From NCBI GenBank assembly GCA_947184155.2, contig CAMXCT020001502.1, forward strand, positions 644,942-708,941: DNA of 64,000 nucleotides. The letters run 5' to 3'. This document shows positions 11,580 through 21,454 of the stretch, in pieces. The position numbers and the translations under genes were made by a program. The notes beneath the pieces are model-generated. The model made no database searches. It saw only the letters and a list, made by a program, of their open reading frames with translations, and was not told the DNA's origin. The first letter of the stretch is position 1, and the number at the start of each line of letters is the position of its first letter. The DNA comes from Cladocopium goreaui. Lineage: Eukaryota > Sar > Dinophyceae > Suessiales > Symbiodiniaceae.

Positions 11580-12260
11580 GGCACGAAACCCTGTATTTTT
11601 TAGGGTAAAGTGTCTGGCGTGGTCGCCGAAGCAGGCCTCTGTTTCCGCAGTTTCGCGGTTCGATCGGGGAAAGTGGTCGACAAAATGTACACAGGACTGT
11701 AGCGAGAGCTCGATTTCACATAAAAATCGTTAAACAAATTGACGGGGCCAGAGCACTTTTGGACGATGAGGTCGGCAAAAGGCGCACGAGACTGTTGCGA
11801 GAGCTCGATGTCACATAAAAATCGTTAAAAAACTGAGGGGACCGGAGCACTTTTGGAAGATGAGGTCGGCAAAAGGTAGCGAGAGCTTGACTTCATATGT
11901 CAACCACATCATCATCAAGTAGCTGATCACATAAAGCAAAAAGCTGAGGGGTCGGAGCACTTTTGAAAGATAAGGTCAGCAAAAGGTGCACGAGACTGTT
12001 GCGAGAGCTCGATTTCACATAAAAATCGTTAAAAAACTGAGTGGCCCGGAGCACTTTTGGAAGATGAGGTCGGCAAAAGGTGCAGGAGACTGTAGCGAGA
12101 GCCTGATTTCATATGTCAACCACATCATCATGAAGTAGCTGATCACAGAAATCGCAAAAAACTGACGGGGCTGGAACACTTTTGAAAGATGAGGTTAGCA
12201 AAAGGTGCACGAGACTGTTGCGAGAGCTCGATTTCACATAAAAACGGAAAAAGTGAGGGT
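11580..12260. repeat. Tandem GCGAGAGCTCGATTTCACAT family
   Basis: Six diverged units, marked by GCGAGAGC(T/C)(C/T)GA at about 11703, 11799, 11878, 12001, 12095 and 12221. Two unit types alternate. One continues TTCACATAAAAATCGTTAAA, the other continues TTCATATGTCAACCACATCA. Between the markers recur GGAGCACTTTTGGAAGATGA and GGTCGGCAAAAGG. A single relative of the leading part occurs far away at about 63075-63165. Confidence 0.8.
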
Positions 12261-12274
12261 TTTGGACCACTTTT

Positions 12275-12945
12275 GGCAAGTCATTCAATTCATTTCAATT
12301 CATTCATTTCAGTTCATTCATGTCAACCCATTCATTTCAATTCATTCAGTTCAATTCATTCATTTCAATTCATTCACTTCAATTCATTCATTTCAAATCA
12401 TTCATTTCAGTTCATTCATTTCAGTTCATTCATTTCAATTCATGCATATCAAGCCATTCATTTCAAGTCATTCAGTTCAAGTCATTCATTTCAGTTCATT
12501 CAATCATTCATTCATGTCACTTCATTCATGTCAATTCATTCGTTGCAATTCATTCAATTCAATTCGTTCACTTCAAGTCATTTCATTCATTTCGTGAGTT
12601 CGCTCGTTCATTCATTTCATTTCGTTTTGTTTTGTTTCGTTTCCTTCCCTTTCAGTTTCATTTCAGTTTCACTTCATTTTCATTTCATTTCATTTTCATT
12701 TCATTTCTTTTGATTTCATTTTCGTTTTCATTTTCATTTCATTTTCATTTCGTTTTCAATCGTTTTCATGTCATTTCATTTCATTTCGTTTCATTTTATT
12801 TTCATTTCATTTCTTTTCATTTTCATTTCATCTCATTTCATTTCACGTCATTTCATTTTTTCATTTCATTCATTTCATTTTCTTTTTTCATTTTCATTTC
12901 ATTTTAATTTCATTTCATTTCATTTCATTTTCATTTCACGTACTA
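12275..12945. repeat. TTCATTCATTTCAA and TTTCATTTCA simple repeats
   Basis: First an ATTCATTTCAATTCATTC tract (12275-12600), then a TTTCATTTCATTTTCATT tract (12600-12945). All three plus-strand frames stay open across it, giving FHSFQFIHF-like peptides. This is repeat read-through, not a gene. Confidence 0.95.
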
Positions 12946-13054
12946 AGGAACCCTGCCGCGGCAAAGTTGACACTCCAGTTTCAGTGTGCCGTCATGGTCT
13001 TCTGGTGTCTTTAAAGAGGAAGAGAAGAAGAACATCATCAAAGTAGCATGGACA

Positions 13055-13132
13055 AAGTTTTCTCTCTCTCTCTCTCTCTTTCTCCCTCTCCTCTCTCTCC
13101 TCTCTCTTTCTCCCGCTCTCTTTCTCTCTCAC
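13055..13132. repeat. TC dinucleotide-rich tract
   Basis: Pyrimidine run of TCTCTCTC with CCC interruptions, ending near TTTCTCTCTCACG. Confidence 0.9.
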
Positions 13133-14877
13133 GTGCACACAGATGGACGTGCGTGTTTGGAATTGGTCGAAAATTGCAGCAGTACTCCATGGTGCCATGT
13201 GGTTCAGCTCAAAGGCGTGTGACTACAGGACCAAATGGTAACTCGCTGAGGTGTGGATGGAAGTGGATTTGGACAATGAAACCGTGAGATGCAATGTGGT
13301 AGCCCGAGATAATTTATTGCGGTGTGGGAAAGATTTGAGCAGCTTGCAAAAATGGTTGCAATTGGTTGCAATCATTTGCAATAGTGATATCGTCTTTCCT
13401 TCACCAATTCATCAAGGAATGGTAGAATCAGGTGTCCCTCACGCCCTCACGACTCATTAAGGAGCATCGTCAATGGTGGAAAAGGGCTCTCGCACAGAGG
13501 AATGAAGAGGTGCCATGGCTATATACGAAGCTCTGAAACCTAGCCAGATGCTGGGACTTTTGGGCATAAGCAGCTGCAGCAAGGTTTGGAGATTCCGATT
13601 GCTTGTTTTGTCTGCTGTTGTTTGGTTTCTCTACTGGACCTCTTCAACCCAACTGGCCACTTGGTGTTTGGCCTGCTCCGAATCTGAAGGAGTTGCCGCC
13701 AATGCCGACAAAGGCACGATTTGATGTTAATCGGCAATCCTGGGATCCCCTGTATGCATGACGTGGACGGTTGCAATGACAGACGGCATGCAAGAGTAGT
13801 TTCAGTAATTTCCACAAAACCGATTATTTACACCTCATAGACAGCGCACTTGTGAACCAAAGTTGGTTTGACGATATCACACCTGCCTTGAGTGAATTTT
13901 TCAAACCCTGTGTGCAGTCCTTTTCTCTGGATGTCCTCTGGACATGTCTGGACGTCATCGACGCCATCTCTAGCAGACTCTAACATGTGGAAGATGGCCG
14001 GATTTCGCTTTATTAAAGCTCGCACAATTCTATCGGTCCTTCCCAACCCTCCCCGGCATGAGTGGCAGCATAGCCAAAGGCCTTCCGCCATCAACAGGCA
14101 CGCGCCGTGACAGATGTGGAAAGACGGCGATTGCGAGAACGCTACGAATGCGTTGCGGTGCCAAGGGGCGCGTGGCTGAATGGTCTGCTTCAAGCTGTTT
14201 TATCCAGAACTTTCAGTAGGGCTTTCTTTTCAACCTCATGTAGAACGCACTGAGCATATCGTCTTGCTCACTAAGAGTACAGAGAGATTTCAGAGGTTCG
14301 ATGATTCGGGACGAACAAAACCACTTTTGAGCAAAAAGCTCCATTGTTCACTCTTCACAGGGATTTCCAAAACATAAGCCTCGCCGGAGGCCAGAACAGC
14401 CCAAACAGATCACTCTACATAACCAGGAACTCCACCTCGCAACTGAAATAAGACGAAGACCAAGAGGGTCAGGATTAGACCAGCACCTTTGCTTAGCGTT
14501 TAGTCCTGTGGCATGCAGGAGAATTGATTCTAATCTGACCTATCTGATCTCATGTTGCTGAGATTCTTGAAAAGATCTCATACTGTTCAATTCCTTTACG
14601 GATTTGATGCTGACATGCTCAAAGACTGGAGAAGTGAGAGCAGACGAAATCAGTCACCCTAGCAGAATCAGACCACCCTGAGTTAATCACTCCCCATGTC
14701 GGAGTCCGTCACCCTAGTGGTGAGGGGTGACTGCCATCCGGCGTGCCCAGTGGGCCGTTTTGGTTCCCAAGGTCGCAGGGTCCAATTTTCTTTCAAATGA
14801 CTTTGGTGTCCTTTCCATGTGCTCCAGGCCCCCTAAGCTCTGATGAAGCATAGTGACATGGCCAACGGTTTCACCAG
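13133..14877. other. No gene recognised
   Basis: Non-repetitive sequence. Frames at 13515-13724 (plus), 13540-13815 (minus) and 13828-14193 (minus, 121 codons) have no recognisable motif and overlap frames on the other strand. I see nothing that decides for a gene. Confidence 0.4.
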
Positions 14878-15275
14878 GGGTTGGTTTAGGGTTTCTTTAG
14901 GGTCGGTTCAGGGTGTATTAGGGTCTATTTAGGTTTTTTTTCATGGTTTGATTTAGGGTTGACTTAGTGTTGGTTTGGGGTATTCAGGCTTGTTTAAGGG
15001 TTGGTTTAGGGTTAATGTAGGGTTTCGTCAAGATTTTTTCTAAGGTTGGTTGGGGTTTATTTAGGGTTGATTCGGATTTATTTGGGCTTGGTTTAGGGTA
15101 TATTCAGGCTTGGTTTAGGTTTTATTTAGGGTTGGTTTAAGGTTAATGTAGGGTTTTGTCAAGGTTAGTTTTAGGGTCTATTTAGGCTTGGTTTAGGGTT
15201 TATTTAGGTTTGGTTTAAGGTGACATTATCATCAAGGTTTGCGTGAGGGTTGGTTTACGGTTTCTGTAGGATTGG
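14878..15275 (+). repeat. Degenerate telomere-like TTTAGGG tract
   Basis: About 400 bp dominated by TTTAGGG and near relatives: GGTTTAGGGTTTCTTTAGGG, TATTTAGGGTTGATTCGG, GGTTTAGGGTTAATGTAGGG. The spacing is irregular, and the strand is uniform (G-rich on plus throughout). TTTAGGG is the plant-type telomere repeat, also reported for dinoflagellates. The decay suggests an old interstitial tract, not an active end. Confidence 0.65.
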
Positions 15276-16066
15276 GAGGCTCATTGATATTCTGATTGAA
15301 GGGTCGCCGGGCAGAAGATGCACATGGATATGTGCCACTCAAGTTTAACACAGCGGTCAGTGTGCAGATGAGGCACGATCAATCATACTTGTGGATGGGG
15401 CAGATGTTGCCGGGATGACCATCCATTTTCATTTCTTTATTGGCTAGGTTGATGTTCACCACAGTACAAGGGTTTTGATCTGCACCCCCATCATTATGTA
15501 AAGATTATGGGAGCCACTCTTCATCCACGCGTCTGAGGTTGCATCACTCTGGCGTGAGCTGAGTGTTGACAACGAGGTTGGGCGGTTTCCTTGCTGTCTA
15601 AATGACTTTCTCCATGGCTGAGTTGTGTCTTTGCACATCTCAAGACCTCCCTAGGTGAAACTTTAGAATGAATAGCGCCAAATCATACCAAATCAGGGAT
15701 TCTTAAGGATTTGAATGGGCCATTGAATCTTGCGACTGTGATCCAGGTCCTGCATACCATCCTGGGCTATGGTGTAGAGGGACGCACCTTGGTCGTGACA
15801 CACCAGGCCGTGGAGGATGAAAAGGTGGAAACGTAGCAGACGTCGCACCATCTCCATCCATCTCCGTCCCTCGAAATCTGATGTTTTTGTGACCAACCCA
15901 TTTTAAGTTTGGAAGGATTCCCAATTTGATTTTTCTTTAAACATCTTTTCCACATTCTTATAGCATCATGAATTCATGCTGCCAGAGCCACCGAACCCTT
16001 TGTTGGACATGGAACACTTCTAGCAGCGGACACCACTAGCAATGCCAACGATCTTGCTGATCGAAG
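15276..16066. other. No gene recognised
   Basis: Non-repetitive sequence with only short, overlapping frames (for example 15693-15955, minus). No motif recognised. The right arm of the large inverted repeat starts at 16067. Confidence 0.4.
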
Positions 16067-18003
16067 GAAGTTTAGAAGTCAAACTTCCGACAATATGGAC
16101 AGATGAAGCCCCAGAGGTGGGAAGAGTCAGAGAAGAGAAAGAAGAAAGAAGATCAGAGAAGAGAAAGAGTCAGTAAAAAGAAGATCAAGGTGCGCGAAAA
16201 GGTAGAAAAGTCGCGAAACACTGTGTTTGTCCAATGTTTTGTGGCTCCGGAGGGGTCGAAAAGTAGGCTTGCTAAAGCGGCAGGTGCGGAGCCACCTGGG
16301 CAGATGAGAGATAAACAATTGCACGTCGCTGTGGCGCGAAGCACATTTTGAAGTCAAAGTGCTCAAAAACTTCGGAGCACTTTTGGAAGTTGAGATGTCG
16401 AAAAGCACGCGCGCGAAGCACATGTCCAAGTCAAAACGTACAAAGGACACCAGGTTCGGAGCACTTTTGGCCCTTGAGATGTTCGAAAAGTGCATGCCAT
16501 TGTGGCGCAAAGCACATGTCGCAGTCAAAACGATAAAACGCCACGTTGGGACAACTTTTGTATGTTGAGATGTTCAAGAAGTGCACGCGGTTGTGGCGGA
16601 TGGCACGTTTTGAAGTCAAAATGCTCAAAACACTGCGGAGCACTTTTGGAAGTTGAGATGTTCAAAAACTGCACGCCGTTGTGGCGCGAAGCACATTTCG
16701 AAGTGAAAATGGTAAAAGCACCGCATGTTCGGACCACTGTTGGATGTTTAATCATAATTTTGTGTGGCAGGCGCAAGGGATTCTGCACCTTGCCAAAAGT
16801 GAGCAAAGCATGAGGGTTTTGCAGCATGTGCAAAAAACTATGGTAGGTGTGGGGCTTTTGAAGAGGATCTGCAACGATGAATTTCGCGTGGCAGGAGCAG
16901 TACAAGAGACATCGCCATCAGACATGTTAGGGTCAAGGCGCTAATTTCCTGAGAGGGGTTGCATTTTGGAGCATCAGATCTTCAGGTTTGCTAACAGAAA
17001 CCAATTTTGCCTGACAGGTGCAGCACTTCGTATGACTTGGCCTCACTTTTTCCTGGCAGGCGCAGTGCCTTTAGACTTATGGAGTGAAAAATCGCAAAAC
17101 GCAATGGTACGAGGCCGTCAGCTCTGCACTCAACTTTCCAGTTTTGAAGGAGGTCTCGCAGAATTGCTTCGTTTTGGACATGTCAACTTCCACTTTTGAC
17201 GGAAGTCTCGCATAATTGATTACTTTCCGATAGGAAGATAGGTAGATAGATAGATAGATATACAAATAGAAAGAAACAGGCAGATAGACCGAAAGATAGC
17301 GCTAGTCAGGTAATTAGACAGACGGATAGACAGAAAAAAAGATACATAGACAGATAGATAGACAGTCCAGTCAGACAGACAGATAGACAGATAGAAAGAT
17401 AAACGGATAGACAGGTAGACACGCAGACAGATAGATAGGTAGACAGATAGTCAGATAGACAGATAACCAGATAGATAGAGAATAGATAGAGAATAGATAG
17501 AGAATAGATAGAGAATAGGTAGAGAATAGATAGAGAACAGATAGAGAATAGATAGAGAATAGATAGAGAATAGATAGATAGACAGATAGGCAGATAGACA
17601 GACAGATTCGACAGATAGGTAGATAGTCAGATAGTCGGCAGATAGTCAGGTAGATAGATAATAGATAGCTACATAGACAGATAGATAGACAGAAGGACAG
17701 ATAGTCAGATAGATGGATGGATAGATAGATAGATAGGTAGATAGATAGATAGATAGACAGAAAGATAAATAGATAGATAGGTAGATAGACAGTGAGGTAG
17801 TCAGATAGTTAGATGGACAGATATTCAAATACATGGATAATAGAATAATACATAAACAGATAAAAAGATAGATAGATAACTCAGAGTCCCCACCACCTTA
17901 CCATCAGTGGGTTCGCTCTGCCATCTTTGCATCACGACAACTCACCCCTCCTATAGTTTCCTATCTTTGAAACTTCCGCCTTCGCCTTGCGCGGTACTAT
18001 TGG
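16067..18003. repeat. Right arm of the large inverted repeat
   Basis: Mirror image of 4510-5968. The inner 39 bp (16067-16105) are exactly complementary to 5930-5968. Then come AGAGAAGAG runs (16130-16170), about four units with GTGGCGCGAAGCACAT and GGAGCACTTTTGGAAGTTGA (16320-16720), GTCTCGCAGAATTGCTTCGT units (about 17140-17215), a long GATA-type tract, and the outer block with TGGGTTCGCTCTGCC and CTTTGAAACTTCCGCC (about 17905-17980). The right arm is longer mainly because its GATA tract is expanded. The arms are clearly diverged away from the 39-bp core. Confidence 0.75.
17230..17880. repeat. GATA/GACA microsatellite
   Basis: About 650 bp of AGATAGATAGACAGATAG with a subregion of about eight GATAGAGAATA units at 17475-17575. 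It lies inside the right arm and corresponds to the shorter TCTATCTG tract at 4848-4930. Confidence 0.95.
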
Positions 18004-18588
18004 TAATAGGGTGGATTGCTTGAACTGTTAAAGAAAACAATTCCGGAGTCCAATATCGGACCCCACAACTCAGCTCCAATTGCCCATTTTAAAACACGAG
18101 TCTTGCAGACGGCACCAACCTTCACGGGTTTGCGGGACTTTACCTTCAAAAAGGATAGCAAGGAAACCCAGTGCTGAGAGGAAGCTTGGAGAGGCATGGC
18201 ACTGTTGGGAATAAGGCTAAAGAAGGTACCTTGATGATGAACATGAAAACTTCACATTTGTTGACAATATTTGGTCTAGTTGACTTGCAAGACCCTGCGT
18301 CGAACTGAGCAAGAAACCAAGGCTGTCATCTTTTGCTCACACAGGCAGTCAAGGTTGGGACGCAGCAATTGGAGGGTGGGGGTTCTTGTGAAACACCGCA
18401 GGTACCTTACCGTGTTTCAATACCAGCCACCAGCTGCTGCAATCTCTTGGTTGACGAACTTATTCTGTGGCTAGCAAGAACTTCGAGATGCAAACTGATG
18501 CTTCGCACATTGAAGCGCATTTTAGTATATTTTGATCCGCTTTTGGTGTTTTTACCGTTCTTGACGCACCCGGGGTCCCCCGAAGGCG
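18004..18588. other. No gene recognised
   Basis: Non-repetitive; short frames on both strands without motifs. It could contain introns or exons of the kinase-like fragment that follows, but I cannot show this. Confidence 0.35.
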
Positions 18589-18690
18589 TTGGTCTACTTG
18601 CACGGACAGAACTTGGCCCATGGACATCTGTGCCCCGAGAGCTTCCTGGTGGATGATGGAGCAAAGTTTGAAAAACGGGTCTGGGGCTTG
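18589..18690 (+). pseudogene. Possible protein-kinase-like fragment
   Basis: The plus frame here reads YLHGQNLAHGHLCPESFLVD at about residues 3-22. It resembles the catalytic-loop region of a protein kinase, where YLH...HRDLKPEN is usual. The RD of HRD is replaced by GH, and Lys and Asn are replaced by Cys and Ser, so it could not be a normal active kinase loop. The frame stays open to 18834, but after about 18690 the sequence stops looking kinase-like. I find no glycine loop, VAIK lysine or DFG in the surrounding 600 bases. It could be an isolated exon, a relic or chance; confidence is low. Confidence 0.25.
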
Positions 18691-18834
18691 GTGATAGAGG
18701 CGGCGAAGGTCAAATATCCCCGTTTTCACACGTTAGCTCCATATTATTTGTTTCTATGCATCCCAACTTTGATTGCTTCGCAGCATTTAAAAGCCACAGT
18801 CTTGCAGGTTTTGGAGGTGACATTTTTTTTTTAA

Positions 18835-20650
18835 ATTTGCAGTGACCCACGATCCTAGGTGCGCCTGGTGTGGATACCAGGACAGAGGCGCATCGAAGGG
18901 CTCGGAAAACCCAGCAGGATGCTGACTGCGGGTTTCAAAGATGCAATGTACGGGGGAAAAAAGGGAATTGGTTTGGGGGTTTCAAAGATTCCCATTTCTG
19001 ATGGTTTTATTGTGTTTCATGTTTTTTGGGTTTGATGATGATATGATATCATATTATGTCCCTATGATGTTTACCAAACAATGAGGAAAGCGGAGAACCA
19101 GAACCAGCCATGGTTGCCCCAACATTTGGGTTTTCTGCGGATTCAACCAACATGTGGACGTCGCCAACACAGGCTCGTATTGTGACCCGAGACATGGGTT
19201 GTTGAGCCAACACAAGGTGTCAAATATAGAGGGGGTTTTACTATCCAAAAAAGGTGAAATAAGTGATGTGATATTGATACAATCAACAAATGGGGGATGA
19301 AAACGACAAACACAAAGATGTATAGTCACCTATAGCCTGTAGCCATCAAACATGGGGGTATATTTCATATGCAACCAAATCAAACTTCTTGTGGGTATAA
19401 TGTGGTTGGTTGTTTAAAACAATGGAGAGATCAACCTGCCAGTTGGGATACTACTTATATACCCACACACGGGGGTTCGTCCAACGCCGGCAACGATCAA
19501 CAACAAGCTCTGTCTTGATTTCATTTGTTTCATGTTCCGTTCCTCAAAAACGGCATGATGAGCTGATGTGCTTGTCGTACTCATGGGATGAATTGAGACC
19601 CTAAATTAACGGATTTTGAGAAGGAACTATATTGAAATATTGATGTTTGGGTCCATTCCTCCATATACAGTATTGCTTCCGGAGTGTGTAGAGGTGAGAA
19701 TATTCTAGACTGAAAGATCCACAGCTCGAACAGAGAAAAAGCATGGTGTTTAAATTTCAATCTTTGACAAAGGATTAATGATATGTACATTCACCTGCCA
19801 CACTCAAGCTGGGTCAAGACACTTACCAGCTACCCCATGCTTCTGAGCAGTTGAGCAGTTTTCTTGGAGATATGTCATTACCACCTAGGGCAACCGCTCC
19901 GCTCTGAAAACTTGCCTGTCCTGACAGGTCCTCATCCACTCGAGGATTGACACACTTCCTCTGGAGGATTTCTCCATGAGCAAAGCATCCCTTTGCCATA
20001 ATTTTGTATACCGTTTTTATGAAGGATTTTCCAGAAGTTCACAAAAACAGCTCCTTCCTTCCTCCAACCCGTAGCCCTCCCATCCCCTAAAAAATCACAT
20101 CTGAGGTCCCGACGTGTTCCGGCCACCCTGGGCTTTAAAGGCCCGGCTTGTCGCGCGTGGTGGGTTGTTGCCGCCTTGGTATCGCCCGCTATCCTACGCC
20201 CTTGGCCAATGTGACATCTGGGAGGTCCTGGGGAAGACTGCAGCCCGGAAAGTGACATTTGGTCCTTTGCCTGTGTACTTTTGGTCTGGCGCCTGGAGTT
20301 TAGGAGCAGAACCTGCAGCCACTTGGGTGGAAAGCATGGATGACGGATCTTATATTTTCACAGCGTTAGAATTGTTAGAACAGGTGCGCTGAAATGATAT
20401 TACCGGACGGACAGTGTCCTTTGACCCGGAAAGTTTGGGATGGAGCCTGCGAGGTTTGGTATTTCAACTTCACCCCTGCGCTGGTGCCCGAGTCCTTTAG
20501 CAGTCCCGGTGACTCCAATCCCAGGGACAGAAGAGCTGTTGACAGGATGAAATCTTGCGGTAAAAGACAAGTCACTTGACTATCTTTCCATCACGTTGAG
20601 ATGTTTTGTCTACTGTTTCATACAGTTTCAGATTCTGATCTTAGTTTTTT
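18835..20650. other. No gene recognised
   Basis: Non-repetitive. The plus frames at 20114-20392 and 20394-20579 are GC-richer than their surroundings and could be exons, but I recognise no domain. The minus frame 19932-20258 overlaps them. Confidence 0.35.
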
Positions 20651-20829
20651 TTGCTTCTGTATGCATTCTTTTTTTTTCTCTCTCTCTCTCTCTAGCTAGG
20701 TATATACAGGTGTATATAATTACAGTATATACATATATATGAAATATTGTGATAATGTATGTCTCATGTGTGTAAATAATACTGCATAGATAAATAAATG
20801 CAAATGTACAATGTATACATACATATATA

Positions 20830-21172
20830 TATATATATGTGTATACATATGTATGTATACATGTATATGTGTATGTATATATATATGTATATATATATGT
20901 ATATATATATATATGTATATATATATATGTATATATATATGTATGTATGTAATGTAATGTAATGTAATGTAATGTAATGTAATGTAATGTAATGTAATGT
21001 AATGTAATGTAATGTAATGTATGTATATGTATGTATATGTATGTATATGTATGTATATGTATGTATATGTATGTATATGTATGTATATGTATGTATATGT
21101 ATGTATATGTATGGATATGTATGTATATGTATGTATATGTATGTATATGTATGTATATGTATGTATATGTAT
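20830..21172. repeat. TATA/ATGTA/TATGTA microsatellite, left part
   Basis: Three blocks: ATATATGTATAT (20820-20945), about 14 ATGTA pentamers written AATGTAATGTAATGT (20945-21018), and (ATGTAT) hexamers (21019-21172). The hexamer tract resumes at 54948 directly after the retroelement, so the element split one original tract. Confidence 0.95.
21168..21172. repeat. Retroelement target duplication, left copy
   Basis: TGTAT directly before the 5' LTR, matched by TGTAT at 54948-54952 directly after the 3' LTR. Five bases is the usual length for Ty1/copia integration. The duplication lies in a TATGTA tract, so some of the match could come from the repeat itself. Confidence 0.8.
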
Positions 21173-21203
21173 TGCGAAGGGGAACGAGATAACACAGTAG
21201 TAA

Positions 21204-21220
21204 CACATGCTGAGCATGTG
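21204..21220. promoter_or_regulatory. Hairpin in the 5' LTR
   Basis: CACATGC and GCATGTG form a perfect 7-bp stem around a TGA loop. The same hairpin is present in the 3' LTR. A role is not known. Confidence 0.5.
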
Positions 21221-21238
21221 CACAGTCTTGCACGGGAC

Positions 21239-21254
21239 GCCATTATGGCTCAAG
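21239..21254 (+). promoter_or_regulatory. Spliced-leader-like sequence in the 5' LTR
   Basis: GCCATTATGGCTCAAG matches the last 16 bases of the conserved dinoflagellate spliced leader at 15 positions (A in place of T at the seventh). The leader's first bases are not conserved here. Dinoflagellate mRNAs receive this leader by trans-splicing, and genomic relics of it are known in retroposed genes. Its place inside an LTR suggests that it marks the 5' end of the element's mature transcript, which is inference. Confidence 0.65.
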
Positions 21255-21374
21255 ACCCACTGCGAGGCCAAAATAACGCGCTCCGCTGCTGCATGGTCTG
21301 ACAGCTCCGACTATCAGCACATAGGGAACTACAATCAAAAGGGATAATCCAGAACAAGGATCAAATTGTTCACA

Positions 21375-21386
21375 GGTTATCAGCCG
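21375..21386 (+). promoter_or_regulatory. Possible primer-binding site
   Basis: GGTTATCAGCCG follows the 5' LTR directly. It resembles the TGGTATCAGAGC site that many copia elements use for initiator methionine tRNA, with one extra T and differences at the end. The position fits; the sequence fit is only partial. Confidence 0.4.
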
Positions 21387-21397
21387 TAGGGCTCACT

Positions 21398-21412
21398 TCT
21401 CCCGTCGGGAGA
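21398..21412. promoter_or_regulatory. Hairpin motif TCTCCCGTCGGGAGA, leader copy
   Basis: A perfect 6-bp stem (TCTCCC/GGGAGA) with a GTC loop in the leader between the LTR and the start codon. An identical 15-mer lies at 27836-27850 in the coding region, and a variant, TCTCCCGACGGGTGA, lies at 54477-54491 in the 3' untranslated part. Confidence 0.55.
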
Positions 21413-21454
21413 GTGGTACCTGCGTGCTGGTAGCCGGGCCGTCTGAGCAATTGA

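Larger units (their letters stand above)
21173..21374 (+). repeat. 5' LTR, 202 bp
   Basis: Begins TGCGAAGG and ends TTCACA, so it has the TG...CA ends of LTRs. It matches the 3' LTR at 201 of 202 positions; the one difference is CACAGTCTTG here against CACATTCTTG there. It contains a 7-bp stem hairpin (21204-21220) and a spliced-leader-like sequence (21239-21254). If the transcript begins at the leader-like site, U3 would be only about 66 bp. Confidence 0.95.

Noticed and set aside
12189..12907. Phe/Ser/His-rich frames of up to 195 codons
   Set aside because: All three plus-strand frames are open across the TTCATTTCA tract, as expected of a simple repeat lacking stop triplets.
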